Source of the DNA: Zeugodacus cucurbitae
Taxonomy: Eukaryota > Arthropoda > Insecta > Diptera > Tephritidae
NCBI RefSeq assembly: GCF_028554725.1
Contig: NC_071668.1
Span: forward strand, 6,159,001 to 6,223,000
DNA length: 64,000 nt
Reading direction: 5' to 3'
Position numbers and translations under genes: made by a program. Position 1 is the stretch's first letter; each line of letters opens with the position of its first letter. Below the pieces are notes generated by a model. That model was not told the DNA's origin. It worked only from the letters and a program-made list of their open reading frames with translations, and did no database searches. Below are positions 24,148 through 37,000 of this stretch, in pieces.

Positions 24148-24996
24148 CTAGTCAATTTTTTTGCTTTTACCCTTTTTGGGTGCAGATACAGGTTTTGTTG
24201 ATGTCTTTCCAGCATTGATCTTCTTACTCTTGCCTGGTTTGTTCCAGTAGTACAACATTTGGGTAGCAACCACACCATTTGCAAATGTAGATGCACAGAA
24301 TGTTGCAATTATCATGGAATCTCCAGTCTCTTGTGCAGAAGTAAATATGCGCGCTAATGAACCAGCAAACAACAAGAAAACAGTCGCTGCAGACAACTGA
24401 CCGGTTGAACTATTTTTGTAATTTGTCCATGCCTGTGAAAGTTTGCCCAGAAGTAGGATAGGTATGTTAAACGCTTGTGCCACCAGCAATATGTTGATTG
24501 GAGTTAAACCACTATTAAGAACGTACACCGCCAGTGTGTAAATAATACAGAAAATCAAAGACAATCCTTTTGAACCACCATAGAAAAGAACTAAAGCAGC
24601 AATAGCAGCTGTTTGCAGGGCCAAAAATGTATTATCTCCCCAAGCACTGAATGGATAACCCTTAACATAGTTGTACGACATATGCGATGTAATGGCTGTA
24701 AGATCCAAAAGTACACTTATCAGATTAATTCCTTCACCAGACTTATTTTTGATCAATTTCAAAACTTGTGGTATTTTGACTAGAATAGATCCAGCAATGA
24801 TTGCATAGCCAAGACATTTGCTCAAGAGGGATTTAAAACATGCACCTGTTAAAAGTGAAAATTTTGTGGTTAAATGTGTGTATAGGCTATTCGGAAAAAT
24901 TAACTTACCATCGGTGAAATCATGGAAAACCAAGTACGTTTCAATGCATTCCTCGGAGAGAAAATAGCTTAAAACTGTTTTTATTGCTTCAGTCAT
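24148..24996 (-). CDS. Mannose-P-dolichol utilization defect 1 homologue (MPDU1/Lec35, PQ-loop protein)
   Basis: Exons 24996-24909 and 24845-24148 give 261 aa. Multi-pass ER membrane protein needed for use of dolichol-phosphate mannose and glucose in lipid-linked oligosaccharide and GPI-anchor assembly. Seen: two PQ-loop repeats, the first with the hallmark IPQVLKLIKNKSGEGIN and the second around FNIPILLLGKLSQAW, about six to seven hydrophobic helices, and a lysine-rich tail ending KSKKID, a match to the KKXX ER-retrieval signal. The 63-bp intron has no stop and is a multiple of three, so retention would insert 21 residues in frame. It shares a divergent promoter region with Gmd. Drosophila counterpart CG3792 by family. 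Confidence 0.94.
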   Translation of the reverse strand: MTEAIKTVLSYFLSEECIETYLVFHDFTDGKLIFPNSLYTHLTTKFSLLTGACFKSLLSKCLGYAIIAGSILVKIPQVLKLIKNKSGEGINLISVLLDLTAITSHMSYNYVKGYPFSAWGDNTFLALQTAAIAALVLFYGGSKGLSLIFCIIYTLAVYVLNSGLTPINILLVAQAFNIPILLLGKLSQAWTNYKNSSTGQLSAATVFLLFAGSLARIFTSAQETGDSMIIATFCASTFANGVVATQMLYYWNKPGKSKKINAGKTSTKPVSAPKKGKSKKID

Positions 24997-25681
24997 TTTT
25001 GATGTGCTGCAGAAACGTTTGCTGTCAAATTCCAAAGACTGTCCTTGATTAAAAATTGAGTTAATTTGTTACAATTGCGGTCTCAAATTGATTAACTTTC
25101 TTTCTTTATTTATTAGTTCTTTTAGATAACAAAATCTCAGATAATCATCCCCATAGGCAAATGGACACGTATTTTGACATTCCCATCGATTTGCGGTTGA
25201 CATTTGCAGTGATATGGCAATATCGTAAAAAAAAAATCAGTTTTTTTTAAATAAATTTTTAAAATAGAAAAAATTAATATAAATTGAAAGCTAATTTAAA
25301 AATATGTATGTATGTTAGATGTCAAATTCAAACAATCAATATTGTCAAAGAATTATTTTTATTTTTATTATTTATAACAAACATGTAATTTATATCTTAA
25401 CAGTAAAAATACTTTGTATTTTATTCTGTTATTTATAACGTTTGTAAACGCCTTTTATTTAATTTATTTATTAAAAATCTTTTTTATACACAAACTAATA
25501 AACATCAGGTGTGGCAACCTAGTTTCTTATCAATGTAAATTTGTGAATGCCATTAAAACATTTTAACTTCATTTCATAGTCGGTCAACTTTGTTTCTGCT
25601 CTGTTAGTAATTTAGTTCTAAATAGTTTGTATATTCTTAATTATTTGTATTTGAAATAGTAATTGTAGTGAATTGAACAAA
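24997..25681. promoter_or_regulatory. Divergent MPDU1 / Gmd intergenic region
   Basis: 685 bp between two oppositely oriented start codons, mostly AT-rich. It probably contains both core promoters. No specific motif can be defended. Confidence 0.5.
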
Positions 25682-27211
25682 ATGTCATCTAATACCGAAG
25701 CAAGCGGCTCACAACAAACAAGCGAACCAATTGAAAAGAAAGAAAATGGAAGTGGCGATTGCAGGAAAATTGCTTTGATAACCGGCATTACTGGGCAGGT
25801 GTGTATTATGTTTTTTTTTTAGTTCAAATTTATATATTAATGTTTAAGGTTTTTAACAAATCAATCATACATATCTACAATAATTTAGTTGGATAAGCAG
25901 TTGAATGTATGCGTATATGCTATGTGGTCACATACACTGGTTTATTGAAGCTAAAGAATGTTTCATACGTATATGTACGTAGTAGTAAACGCTGAGCAAA
26001 TAGTATTTCGCGGGTGTATCATTAACCACGTATACAATTGTTTTTCATACAAGTTATATGAAATATATAATTTTACTTTGTATTATACAATTTTTTTTAT
26101 GTTTTTTTCATATTAAAGGACGGTTCGTATTTGGCTGAGTTTCTATTAAAGAAAAACTATGAGGTCCATGGCATTATTCGCCGTGCCAGTACGTTCAACA
26201 CCTCTCGCATTGAGCATCTTTATGCCAATCCTGTAGCACATCAAGGTGGGAAAATGAAACTACATTATGGTGACATGACAGACAGTAGCAGTTTGGTGAA
26301 GATCATCAGCATGGTAAAGCCAACAGAAATCTACAATTTAGCTGCACAATCACACGTAAAAGTGTCCTTCGATTTGAGCGAATATACTGCCGAAGTGGAC
26401 GCTGTGGGCACATTACGTATACTCGATGCGGTTCGTACATGCGGTATGGAGAAAAATGTCCGTTTCTATCAGGCTTCTACATCGGAGTTGTACGGAAAGG
26501 TGGTGGAGACACCACAAAACGAGAAAACACCGTTCTACCCACGTTCACCTTACGGTAAGTGAATTATCAGTGATGTAATAATTACTAATTTATGATAAGA
26601 TATGTTCCGTTTGTTGTGTACTTTTAATAGCGTGCGCTAAGATGTATGGCTTTTGGATTGTCATTAACTACCGCGAAGCATATGATATGTTTGCCTGCAA
26701 TGGCATATTATTCAATCATGAATCACCACGTCGTGGTGAAAATTTCGTGACACGTAAAATTACACGCTCGGTAGCGAAAATATTTCATCAACAATTGGAA
26801 TCATTCGAATTGGGTAATCTCGACTCGAAACGTGATTGGGGACACGCCATGGATTATGTGGAGGCCATGTGGATGATGTTGCAATTAGAAAAACCTGCGG
26901 ATTTTGTTATCGCTACCGGTGAAACGCACAGCGTTCGTGAATTCGTGGAAGAGTCTTTCAAATTCATTGGACGAGAAATTGTTTGGCAAGGAGAAGGCGT
27001 CAACGAAGTGGGTATCGAAAAGGATACCGACATTGTGCGTGTGCGTATTAATCCCAAGTATTTCCGTCCAACCGAAGTGGACTTGTTACAAGGCGATTCG
27101 AGTAAAGCACGACGAGAACTTAAATGGGCACCTAAAGTTACATTTAAAGAATTAATTAAGGATATGATGGAGGCCGATATTGAGCTTATGAAGAGGAATC
27201 CAATTGCCTAA
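25682..27211 (+). CDS. Gmd: GDP-mannose 4,6-dehydratase
   Basis: Exons 25682-25798, 26119-26554, 26631-27211 encode 377 aa. The enzyme converts GDP-mannose to GDP-4-keto-6-deoxymannose, the first step of GDP-fucose synthesis, in the cytosol. This is an extended short-chain dehydrogenase: NADP-binding TGITGQDGSYLAEFLL (GxxGxxG at residues 35-41), then STFNTSRIEHLY, the Ser/Thr of the triad in QASTSELYG, and YxxxK at residues 184-188 (Y-ACA-K) formed across the second splice junction. The substrate-loop motif LFNHESPRRGENFVTRKI is intact, as are LGNLDSKRDWGHAMDYVEAMW and YFRPTEVD. The first exon encodes a ~28-residue Ser/Gly-rich leader. AATAAA at 27524. There is no doubt about the family. Confidence 0.97.
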
Positions 27212-28001
27212 ATTAGCGATTGTTTACATATGTGTGATTTATTTGTGACTTTGACGATAGTACAATCGTTTCTTTTTATGAAAGCACAAATATAGTTTAG
27301 CAACAGGTCGCGTATTTCATTGCAATATTATATGGATACATATAGAATTTGTATTATACATAATCATTTATGTAGTTAGTTCACAAGCCCTTTGACTTTT
27401 TGTTTAGTTTTATAGTATGCTATATAATATATATCTATATGTAGGTACATATGTGCTTTTATTGTATTTATAAATATTTTATACAATTTGCATTCCAAAG
27501 CAAAACAATTGTATTATGTGTGTAATAAATGTGCTTTATACATAATTCAAAGATTTTATAGACAACCAATAATTAATTTATGAAATGGGACTTCTTTTTT
27601 GGACAAAAATATTGGTTTATTCAGATTTCACATCATGGTGGGCAAAAATGTATAAATAGTGGTATATTTAAAAAATACTCAATGTTAGAAAATTAGCAAA
27701 AAGAATTAACTGTGTTTGTTGCATATATAGTTGGTTTTATTTCACTTTCATAGCTGAGTATAAACTTACATTTTACTAAAATTGTACTGCAAGTATGATA
27801 TGTGTTCGGAACACATATTCGATATGTTTCCAAGTGACATACATACTTTCGGTACAATTTTCGTAAAACACTACTCATAGGTGAGAAATATTGATGAAAG
27901 CCTCTATACCATATACATACATTGAATCTAAAAAAGTAACGATGTGTTTGATAAACATTAATTTTTTCAAAACAATGAATTAGAGAAATAGACTAGGTCT
28001 T
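27212..28001. other. Convergent intergenic gap Gmd / mRpL28
   Basis: 790 bp holding both 3' UTRs. AATAAA on the plus strand at 27524-27529 fits the Gmd end. No other gene or repeat is recognised. Confidence 0.6.
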
Positions 28002-29238
28002 TTAAGTTTCTTGTTTTTTGCCAAATGGATTGATTTTCGACAACCAGCTTGATGTAGACGATGATGGTGCTTCACTGCAGAACAAATAATAGTTATTTGG
28101 TGAGTTTTTTCAATTATAAAATGATACTTACAGTTTTGTTAGGCGTTCGATGTCAGCGTCGTCGCTTCCTTTTGCTGTCTTATCACTGATGTGACTGCCA
28201 CTAGCTTCGCTAATACCGGCATTTCTCAGTTGTTCTACTAATTTCATACGAAATTCGATTTTATGTGGAACAATGGGGTTTTCGGCGCGTATTTGTGCTT
28301 GCAACTTACGTATGGCCTCTTCGTAAGTATGTCCGTACCATTCAATTTCCTCTGGCGTATACTAAAGCATACCGAGTTTATATTAATAATTGCACATATT
28401 CAATACAATAATTTACAACATACCGAATCTAAATAACATTTGTATTCCTTAAGAACTCGCTCTCTTTCTGATGGGTTGTTAGATAAATTTGGACAACCAT
28501 CCTTCAATTCCATTAGTATTTTTCGTTTTAGTTTGAGCGCTAGTTTAGAACGTAAATCGCAAGCAAGATTCTGATTTTGAAAAAAATATTTTATTGTAAA
28601 GACATGAAGTTATTTCATCACAACTAAAGAGTTACGTACCTTTAGAAGATAGTGATCAAAGCCATGACAATCATGAATTTGATCGATGGTACGATCGGTC
28701 ACAACCATTGAAATGTACGCGTTTAACACCTGGCTGTGCACCACAGAGCGTCGCAGTGTCGGTACCCAAAAGTGTGGTACTCGCCTTTTTTGTGGATGAC
28801 GCTTCTGAAATCCCTTAATAACAGCCTCTCCACCCCATATGCCTTCATGTGATTCCGGTGTGTCGATTAATGGCAAGGGTATATTTTGCACAGGTCTTAC
28901 TTCACCAGTCACTTCATCTTGTTCAAAGGGTTCAGTCTTTGGCACATAGTGTACGGCAGCAGGCGTTGTAAGTTTCCATTCGCGCCAGAATTTTTTGTAA
29001 GCATCTGGCAGTTGTGCACCAAGACCTTTGTCGAAGCGTGTTAAACGCTTAAAGCCGTGCAACAATTGCGGTCCCTTTAAATATTACAATTTTGTTAAAA
29101 CAATGTTGTCACCGCAGCAATATAAATATTCTTTGTTGATTCTTGCTTTTCTTTGAAGATTTTCGCACAAAACATTTGCTTGTATTGCGTCACTATCACA
29201 ATAATTTCGAACCTTACCTGCGATGTGGCGTGTGCCAT
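28002..29238 (-). CDS. mRpL28: Mitochondrial large-subunit ribosomal protein L28 (bL28m)
   Basis: Exons 29238-29218, 29074-28640, 28570-28424, 28361-28132, 28074-28002; 906 nt, 301 aa, in line with animal mL28. Seen: LLHGFKRLTRFDKGLGAQLP near the start, the L28 core with KRVPHFWVPTL-like KRRVPHFWVPTLRRSVVHSQ (two basic clusters) and SMVVTDRTIDQIHDCHGFD, then a Glu/Lys-rich C-terminal extension (YTPEEIEWYGHTYEEAI) specific to the mitochondrial form. The first exon encodes only MAHATSQ. All five exons have consensus splice sites and phases 0, 0, 0, 2. The N-terminus is short for a presequence, as in other mL28 proteins. Confidence 0.94.
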
Positions 29239-31020
29239 GCCTAATTTTTTGAATTATAGCGTTCAACTTCTTCGTTTATTCCTTTTTTATAATAACTGTT
29301 CTTCTGATATTAACACAAGAAACCAATTTTTTACGTTAAAAACAATTTCTTCAAAACTAATAAATGATTTTGAACTCTGATTCCAATTGAAAGTGGAAAA
29401 GATAGGCATAAATCACGTTTTGACAACTCGCTTTCATTCTCAACTCAGCTGATTCTGTTATGACAATCAGATGATTTGACAGATATGTTATACATGAAAT
29501 GTGACATTTCAATTAAAGAAATTATGAAAAAATTAGTTTTTCACAAGAAAAAATACATAACTAGCGCCAACTGTATTTTGATAAGTTACTTACTTATTAA
29601 AAATACTTTATTGAAAAATGTTTAGCAGATACATTTTCCAATGTTTTTGTATGCACTGTGTTTTGCAACACTCGTTAACACAGGGTGGTATTAAAAATTT
29701 CTTGTTGACAGCTATAACACATTTATAATGTCCGTCAGTTATATATTTTTCAATATTAATCCGTTACAGCTAGCGGAAGCGGCTCAGGTTCAAGTTGCAA
29801 ACTCTTGGTAAAAAATTTCTTGTTGACAGCTATAATACATTTATAATGTCCGTCAGTTCTATATTTTTCAATATTAATCCGTTACAGCTAGCGGAAGCGG
29901 CTCAGGTTCAAGTTGCAAACTCTTGGTGTGTCTTGAATGTATGTTATAAACTACATTAGATGTGGCTATCACTTAAAACTAAATGTTTGCGCGTAAATCT
30001 AAAGCACGTTTATCTCAAGATGAAAAAAAACACGATTTAAAGAATTCATAAAGCTGTTTAAGTTTCCAGTATTTAATAGATTTTATTTCTGTGTAAAATG
30101 TTTAAGGCATTCAAGTTCACAAAATTTAAAACTTATTGCAATATAACTAGATTTTTATATAGCACTTTGAAAAGTTCTGCGTTCACTTGTCTGCTGAGTA
30201 TGAAACGCTCAGTTGATTTAAAAGTAGTCTATGTACAATTAAATTAATTTGTAAATATATAATCTTAAACTATCTATCAGCATATATGTAGGTAAGTATG
30301 TATAACGGAAGTATATCACTTAAATTTTAGTGTACAACAATTATTTATGTTTACATGAAGATAGTTAATTAAAATGTACAATATTTTTAGGGCAATACAT
30401 AAACACACACAATTATTTGTAAGTATTCAAGTCGGTAAATAGGCTATATCATTGTTTTACTATTCATATAAGTATGTATATAGGAGTATAAATGATTTCT
30501 AACCATTTTGAATACTTTTTTGAATAACAAAAAATTTAAACTTTAAGTTCGTATATAATTTTAAGACTATTTTGAAATGAAATAATGGAAAATATAATGC
30601 TCTTCAACCGTTTATGCTTCCATTTCGATAAATGCTTCTTGCATTTTTATGCTAGCACACTTTCATCTAAAAGTGCAATGCCATTTTAAGAGCTTAAGCC
30701 GTTCATATAAGTGCAAAGTAGTTATGAATAATATGCAAAATCATCACATGCGGTACTTATAATTCTAAATTCTTTTGACACTGAAAATGTACACTTAATA
30801 GCAAAATTCAGTATAAATCGACTTTAACTTTATCATCCCCATAGTTAACACACAAATATAGTTTGTAGGTTATAGTTAACTGGAAAGTCGAAATCTAATT
30901 CAATCTTGACCATATTTGTTCGCTCATATCTGCAGCCACGTATATATTTGCAATAGTAAAAAAGCACCTTATATTAAACCGTACGCGCTGTATTATATTG
31001 GATTGTCTGCTGCACCCACT
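29239..31020. other. Intergenic region mRpL28 upstream / Pvr 3' UTR
   Basis: 1.8 kb. It contains the mRpL28 promoter side, the 118-bp tandem duplication at 29693-29928, and presumably the Pvr 3' UTR immediately left of 31021. No ORF is convincing. Confidence 0.6.
29693..29928. repeat. Recent 118-bp direct tandem duplication
   Basis: Two units (29693-29810 and 29811-29928) run from AAAAATTTCTTGTTGACAG to GCAAACTCTTGGT and differ at only about two substitutions plus the T/A length at the joint. No ORF spans it. Confidence 0.93.
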
Positions 31021-34000
31021 CTATTTATCTTCCACTTCCTTTGATACAGTCTTTAATATTTGATAACTAGGGTTTGAAAATGCATCTGCCGTTCTCGCAC
31101 CATTCTTCGGTGATTTCACATTCACATAGTTATCGCCACCGGTGAGTTCCGTCTCGGCGATGTGATGACGCGGTGACGGTGTGGGTGCAGCGCGTACTTG
31201 CTGTTGTGATATTATGTTTCTGGCGAACTTTCGCGCTTGCTCCGGACTCTCGTCACCATCATCGGATGCTGTGTGATGTGCGCCCGGCAGCATTGGTATC
31301 TCCTCCGGTTGTATGCCCTCTTTTTTGCGATTCTTATTCGCTGGACTATTGAGATTATTCAATAATGTTGGGGAATGTTGTGATTCTAGTGGTGGTGCTG
31401 TTGGTGCTAGATTATCTGGGAAGGTGAAAGAAGTTGTTGTTGTATTTGTATCATCATTTGAATTTTGATAATCTTTTGGACGTGTCGGTGAGAAAATGGT
31501 TGTACCAGTTTCGATGCTCATATTTAAGTAGTCGTCGGAAGTAGATGGCTGTATACCTGGGTGAACGTAATGGGAAGGACAAACGCACAAAACGCATATA
31601 AGCAAGTCGGAGTGTGGGGTTAGTTGCATGAAATCGAAGACAGATGTAAACACATATACGAGTGTATGTATGTATGTAGATGGAAAGATTTTAAATAGAA
31701 CATAGAAATATGTAAGAGTGGTTAGTTAAAGGAAGTCACAGACACATTCATATATATGTATGTACAAATGTAAATACGTAATTTTGTGTGTAAAAACATT
31801 GTCTGAAGTGTGGATGTGCAAATTATACTTACGTATTTCTGGTAATATATGGCCGTTTACATAGCGTGGTGGCGCCGGTGCCATTTCGTCTGGTGAACCC
31901 ATTAACGATAGATAATCAGTTGCTTTGGGATTTGCATTGTCCATGTTGGCGCGCAAATAAGTGTCATTCAAATCAACATAGTGCTATTTAAAATTAATAA
32001 TATTTATTACTACATGCTCTATATTTTTATATATATCTACGCAAAACTGCTTCAAGCACAATTTTAAGGTTATATGTATATTTCTACTTACATTTGTCAC
32101 ATCATCGCCCAGCATGCGTGCGAAATACTTTTCCAGCACATTAAATAATGGACGGCTCTCCGGATTTGTACTCCAACACTCCAGCATTATGTCGTACAAT
32201 TCATTATTAGCATATGGCGGTTTCTCCATGCGATAACCATCCTTGATCTTCAAATATAAACTCTGATTCGGATCCATACCGGGATAGGGCACTTTCGCTA
32301 ATGAAAAGAACTCCCACAAAACAATACCAAACGACCAGACATCAGTGTATGTGCTAAATATGTGATCGCTGAGCGATTCCAGTGCCAACCATTTGATGGG
32401 CAACGGTGCTTCGCCTTGTTTCTTATAATTCTCACTTTTATACATGGAACGTGCCAAGCCGAAATCGCAAATTTTCACCACATTATTCTCACAAAGCAAT
32501 ATATTACGTGCAGCCAGATCACCGTGTAACACTTTACGCGACGACAGATAGTCCATGGCACGTGCCACTTGGAAGGCCCAACTCACCAAATGTGTTGTGG
32601 TAACTGTCATCGCTTCTGTACTATCTGGCTTGTAGTTCGAGCGCCAAGCAGGTTGCACCGAATTATTGGAGAGCACATGATCATCGTCTGGCGGTGAAAA
32701 AAATCGTATATCGTTAAAAATAATATAATATAAAATATGTATATAAAAATAATGTAAATCATTTACAACACTCACCCTCCGGTATTGTGGTAATGATAGT
32801 CTGCTCTGTGGCACAACTATCCACATGTCCCTCATACAAATCCGATTGACGCAAATATCCAGTGGAATTGGGACGTCCAGCACGTGTGCCAGAGCGTGGA
32901 TCCTCGTCAGAGTTTCTACGATTATTTGCCGTGTAATTATTGTTCACATTATTCATATGATTAACATATTGATGATTTGCAAATGCCAGATTAACATATT
33001 TTACTCCATCACTGATTCAAATAAAATGCAAGCCATCCAAGCCAAGTGTATACAAATAGTTGTTGTTGTTATGTGCACCACACAAATATTAGATTAGTCC
33101 CATTGTAAGTACACAAGCATAATTCGCATTGGATTGTGGTAGTAGGGACAAACATTTACCAGCACCACAAAAATATAGTTAAATACATACAGACATACAT
33201 ATATATAGAAGTTATTAAAGTGTTCACAAAGGTATTTATACAATCAATTTAAGTGCAATTTAGAAATAATAAAAAATGGTGTTATATACATTTCATTATT
33301 AGTAGTGTTAGTATTGGGATTTGGATAGGAAAAATGGGTTTATATGAATACTAGAAACTACTAGAAATCAGTTATTAGATTATTAAAATTGCAAATATTT
33401 AGTATTTTTGAATCGAAAAAGTAAGAACGTTACGAGTTTTAAGAGGTTAGGTGGGTTTCAAAATTTCAGAATTTGATTTTTTTGTCTTATTCTCCCAAAA
33501 TTTTTCTCACTTTCCGAATTTGCTGCAGTGATTACTCAAAAACAAATGATCTGATCACTATCGAGTTTTTTACATGTTCTTTATATAGTTCTCCATACAT
33601 TGACCTATCGATTTTTGATCTGATCAAAAAATCGAATTTTGGCAGGCCAAAAACGACCAAAATTTTGGGTAAAATTCGACTATTTTTTTTTAAAAAGCCG
33701 CCATATTGTCAATTTTTGATTTTTTTTATCGTAGGTCATTGTACAGACAATATTATGTAGTTTAAGGAGAATTTTTTTTTTATATCTCATCCAGAAAGCC
33801 GGAATCACTGCAGCAGTGAAGGACCTTTTTTTTCGCGCCGTTGGAGATCGACTATAACTTAAAAAATATTTAATTTTTTTTTCAAAAATTTCACTGTATA
33901 TTCTTGAAACATGTATAAATATATTCTTAAAATTTTGAAATAATTGATAAAGTATTTTTTTTAATAAAAATTCCCAAAAATCACCTTTTTTTAGGCCATT

Positions 34001-37000
34001 ACACTAGGTGTGGCCTTTAAGTAAAAATTTTATCTTTTTAAACCTTTGAAACCCACCATACCCCTTAAATCACTTCCAAACCACTGTTAGATCGTAAGTT
34101 TCTATCTTATGAGAATGTAAGAAACCCAGATGATATTTTAAATAACTACCATAATACATAAAACATCAAATATTCCAATCATGCAAGAAGTCATGCTACA
34201 AACTGATAAATGTAATCATTAATTGCAATAATACCCATACAAATACAAATTAAAATTATTAAGTTCAGTTAAAACTACAGGTAATGTTTTTACATAACCA
34301 TTAAAAAATATGCAAATATTAAATTATTATGTAAATGAGTAAAAAAGGTATATTAGTAAAAAAATTCAATATTAGTAAACAATTAATAATCATACTACTA
34401 ATTAGTTTAAAAACACTCATTATAAAACTACATGCAATGTTCAATGCATTTTAAGAAAATATATATAAACTTGAACTGTTAGCATACAGAAAATGAACAT
34501 ACCGATTGTATTCGAAATTATCCGAAAACCGTTGTTTCGTAATGGTTGGATCAATTTTATCAGTTTCGGTGTTAATTTGATTTATGAAACGTTTACGATT
34601 GCGCAGTAAAAAGTTTTGTACATTACCATAACGACAGTACTCCACAATAACCATTAATTCACCTGAAAAAAATTAAATATTTTCAAAAATAATATAACCA
34701 CAAACGCGTAATTTTGCTACATACGTTTCGCAATATTCTTGGTGACAGCGCCCAACAGGTTGACAACATTCAAATGTGGTCCGAGATGCACCAAAATTTT
34801 CAATTCCGTTACAAGCGCACGCATCACCTCATTATCAGCAATGCGTTTCACCATTTTCACCGCTACCACAGTTTCCTTTTCACCTGGACGTATGCCCTCT
34901 GCATCAGCTTTCAATACCACACCAAACGCACCAGCACCCAATTGCTTGCCCAATTTCAACTTTTCGCGTGGGAACTCAAAGGCACGATCATACGGCAATA
35001 GATCGGCTTGCTCGTCTAAAGTCAGTGCGGGATTTATATGCTCTACGGCGCCTTCTTCGAAATTCGCGAGACCGGCCGCTTTGAACTCGCGCAGTCGCTG
35101 GCGTTCGCGCATAACACGCACATACAAATAGATCACCAAGGCAATGAGTAAAATGAAGAAGAACAGTATGCCAAGTATCCAACTGATGCGTATGCGTGGT
35201 AAATCTGTGAATAAATTTAGTTTTGCGATTTTTTAGTTTACTTGCCACTCAAACGTTGTATTAATATTTTTAATTGCGTTAAAAATACGTTCAAAGTGGA
35301 ACTTACTTGTAATTTTAACCGCCGAACTTAATTCGACAGAACCCAAACGATTTAGGGCCACACATTTGTAGACACCTTCGTGTTCAGGTTTGATATATTG
35401 TATAATTAGTTTGCTGCCTTCGTCCACTATGTCCACATAACTACTGTTATTCAGTTCAACATCATCTCTATACCAATGAACTTCGGCCGCTGGTATGGCT
35501 TCCGGCTGGCATTCCAATTGTAAAGCATCGCCAAGCTTGCGCTCCAATTTATCACTGTCATCAAGATTGCTTTGCACCATACGTGGTGCCAAAGGTTCTG
35601 CATAAGTAAATAAACATTTGCTTATTCTATATGTCACCCTTCAAGTTTGGTGATATGGATTATGGACCCGATTTTAGCGCAAACTTACCATAAACAAAAA
35701 TGCTGCGATATTTGGTTTCTTGCAAATCGGGATTGTTCGCATTACGTCCACGACACTCATAGGTGCCCTGATTGCGTTCCTGAATGTTTTTGATTATTAG
35801 CGTTTTCTGATACGAGTAGTTGGTTGAGGAGTTGGTGATGACAAAATCTGAAACACAAGCATAAGTGAAAAATCGAAAATAATTGCAAAGTCAAAACACA
35901 ACTTACTGCTGCCATCTTCCACCAATTCGCCATCTTTATACCAATCCAAATCATCAGAGAAGTAGTAAGACAGCGCAGCGCAGGTGAGTGTCACCTCATC
36001 ACCACGTGCGATTTTTTTATTCTCATCCGTACCGAATATGGTCATATTGTCGTCTATATCGCCAATGAGCACATGACCTTTACCTTCATTCACTCCTTTC
36101 GCATTGCCTGCCACGCAATGCATAATACCTGGCTGTTCGGGCGTGAAATGCAGCTCATGTATATATTCGACCGCCATTTTGCCGGGTTGGGCATTCCGTG
36201 TAGACTATAGTAGGTTGTTATATAAGAATATTAAATGAAAATAAACATATTAGTATAAAAGTAGAAGTTAAGTGATAATAAACTTCGCATACATTAAAAT
36301 TTTGTTCCAAACGCTTGTCACACGAGGGCCAACGCGGCGCTATGCTACATGGTGTAAATACCCATGAGACTATAGCGGCAGGATAAGCTAACACTTTACA
36401 CTGCAAATGCGCTTCCTCGCCAGCCTGTACGTACACATCGTCCACAGTGACTTTGGGCTTGTCGCTGATGCTCACATTGAATTTCAACTCTTTCATCAGC
36501 AATTCATTCTTGGCGCGCACCACATATTCACCACTGTCTTCGAGTTGTGCATTCAGTATTTGCAGTGTTATTGAAGTGTCGGTTGTGTTGATGATATACT
36601 TTTTCGATGGATGAATTTGCGTGTTGTCCGGTTTGTGCCAAGTGAGCGTTGGGAAGGGATAACCGCGATATTTAACATTGATTTGCACCTTTTTATTGGC
36701 ATTACTGGCGATTTTGTAATAACCGGAAGGCTCACTAATGTTAATATAACCCTCATCGCGATCTGGCAATGAATTTGTTTAAAAATAATTAAATAAGAAT
36801 TGTGCTTAAATGAATATTGCGTGAAGACTTACTTAAAACTGTCATTTGATAATTGTTGCGTCCAACATTTTTCGAATGATCCGTGCAAATGCATTCATAG
36901 AGACCAGAATCTGATTTCTTAGCATTTAATATGGTCAACTTTGCCTCACCGATTTGATGTGTCGATGTTGAGTTTATAAATGCTGGTATACTTTTGATGA

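Noticed and set aside
34739..35131. 130-codon ORF antisense to the Pvr transmembrane/kinase exon
   Set aside because: Mirror of the kinase reading frame, low-complexity and domain-free.
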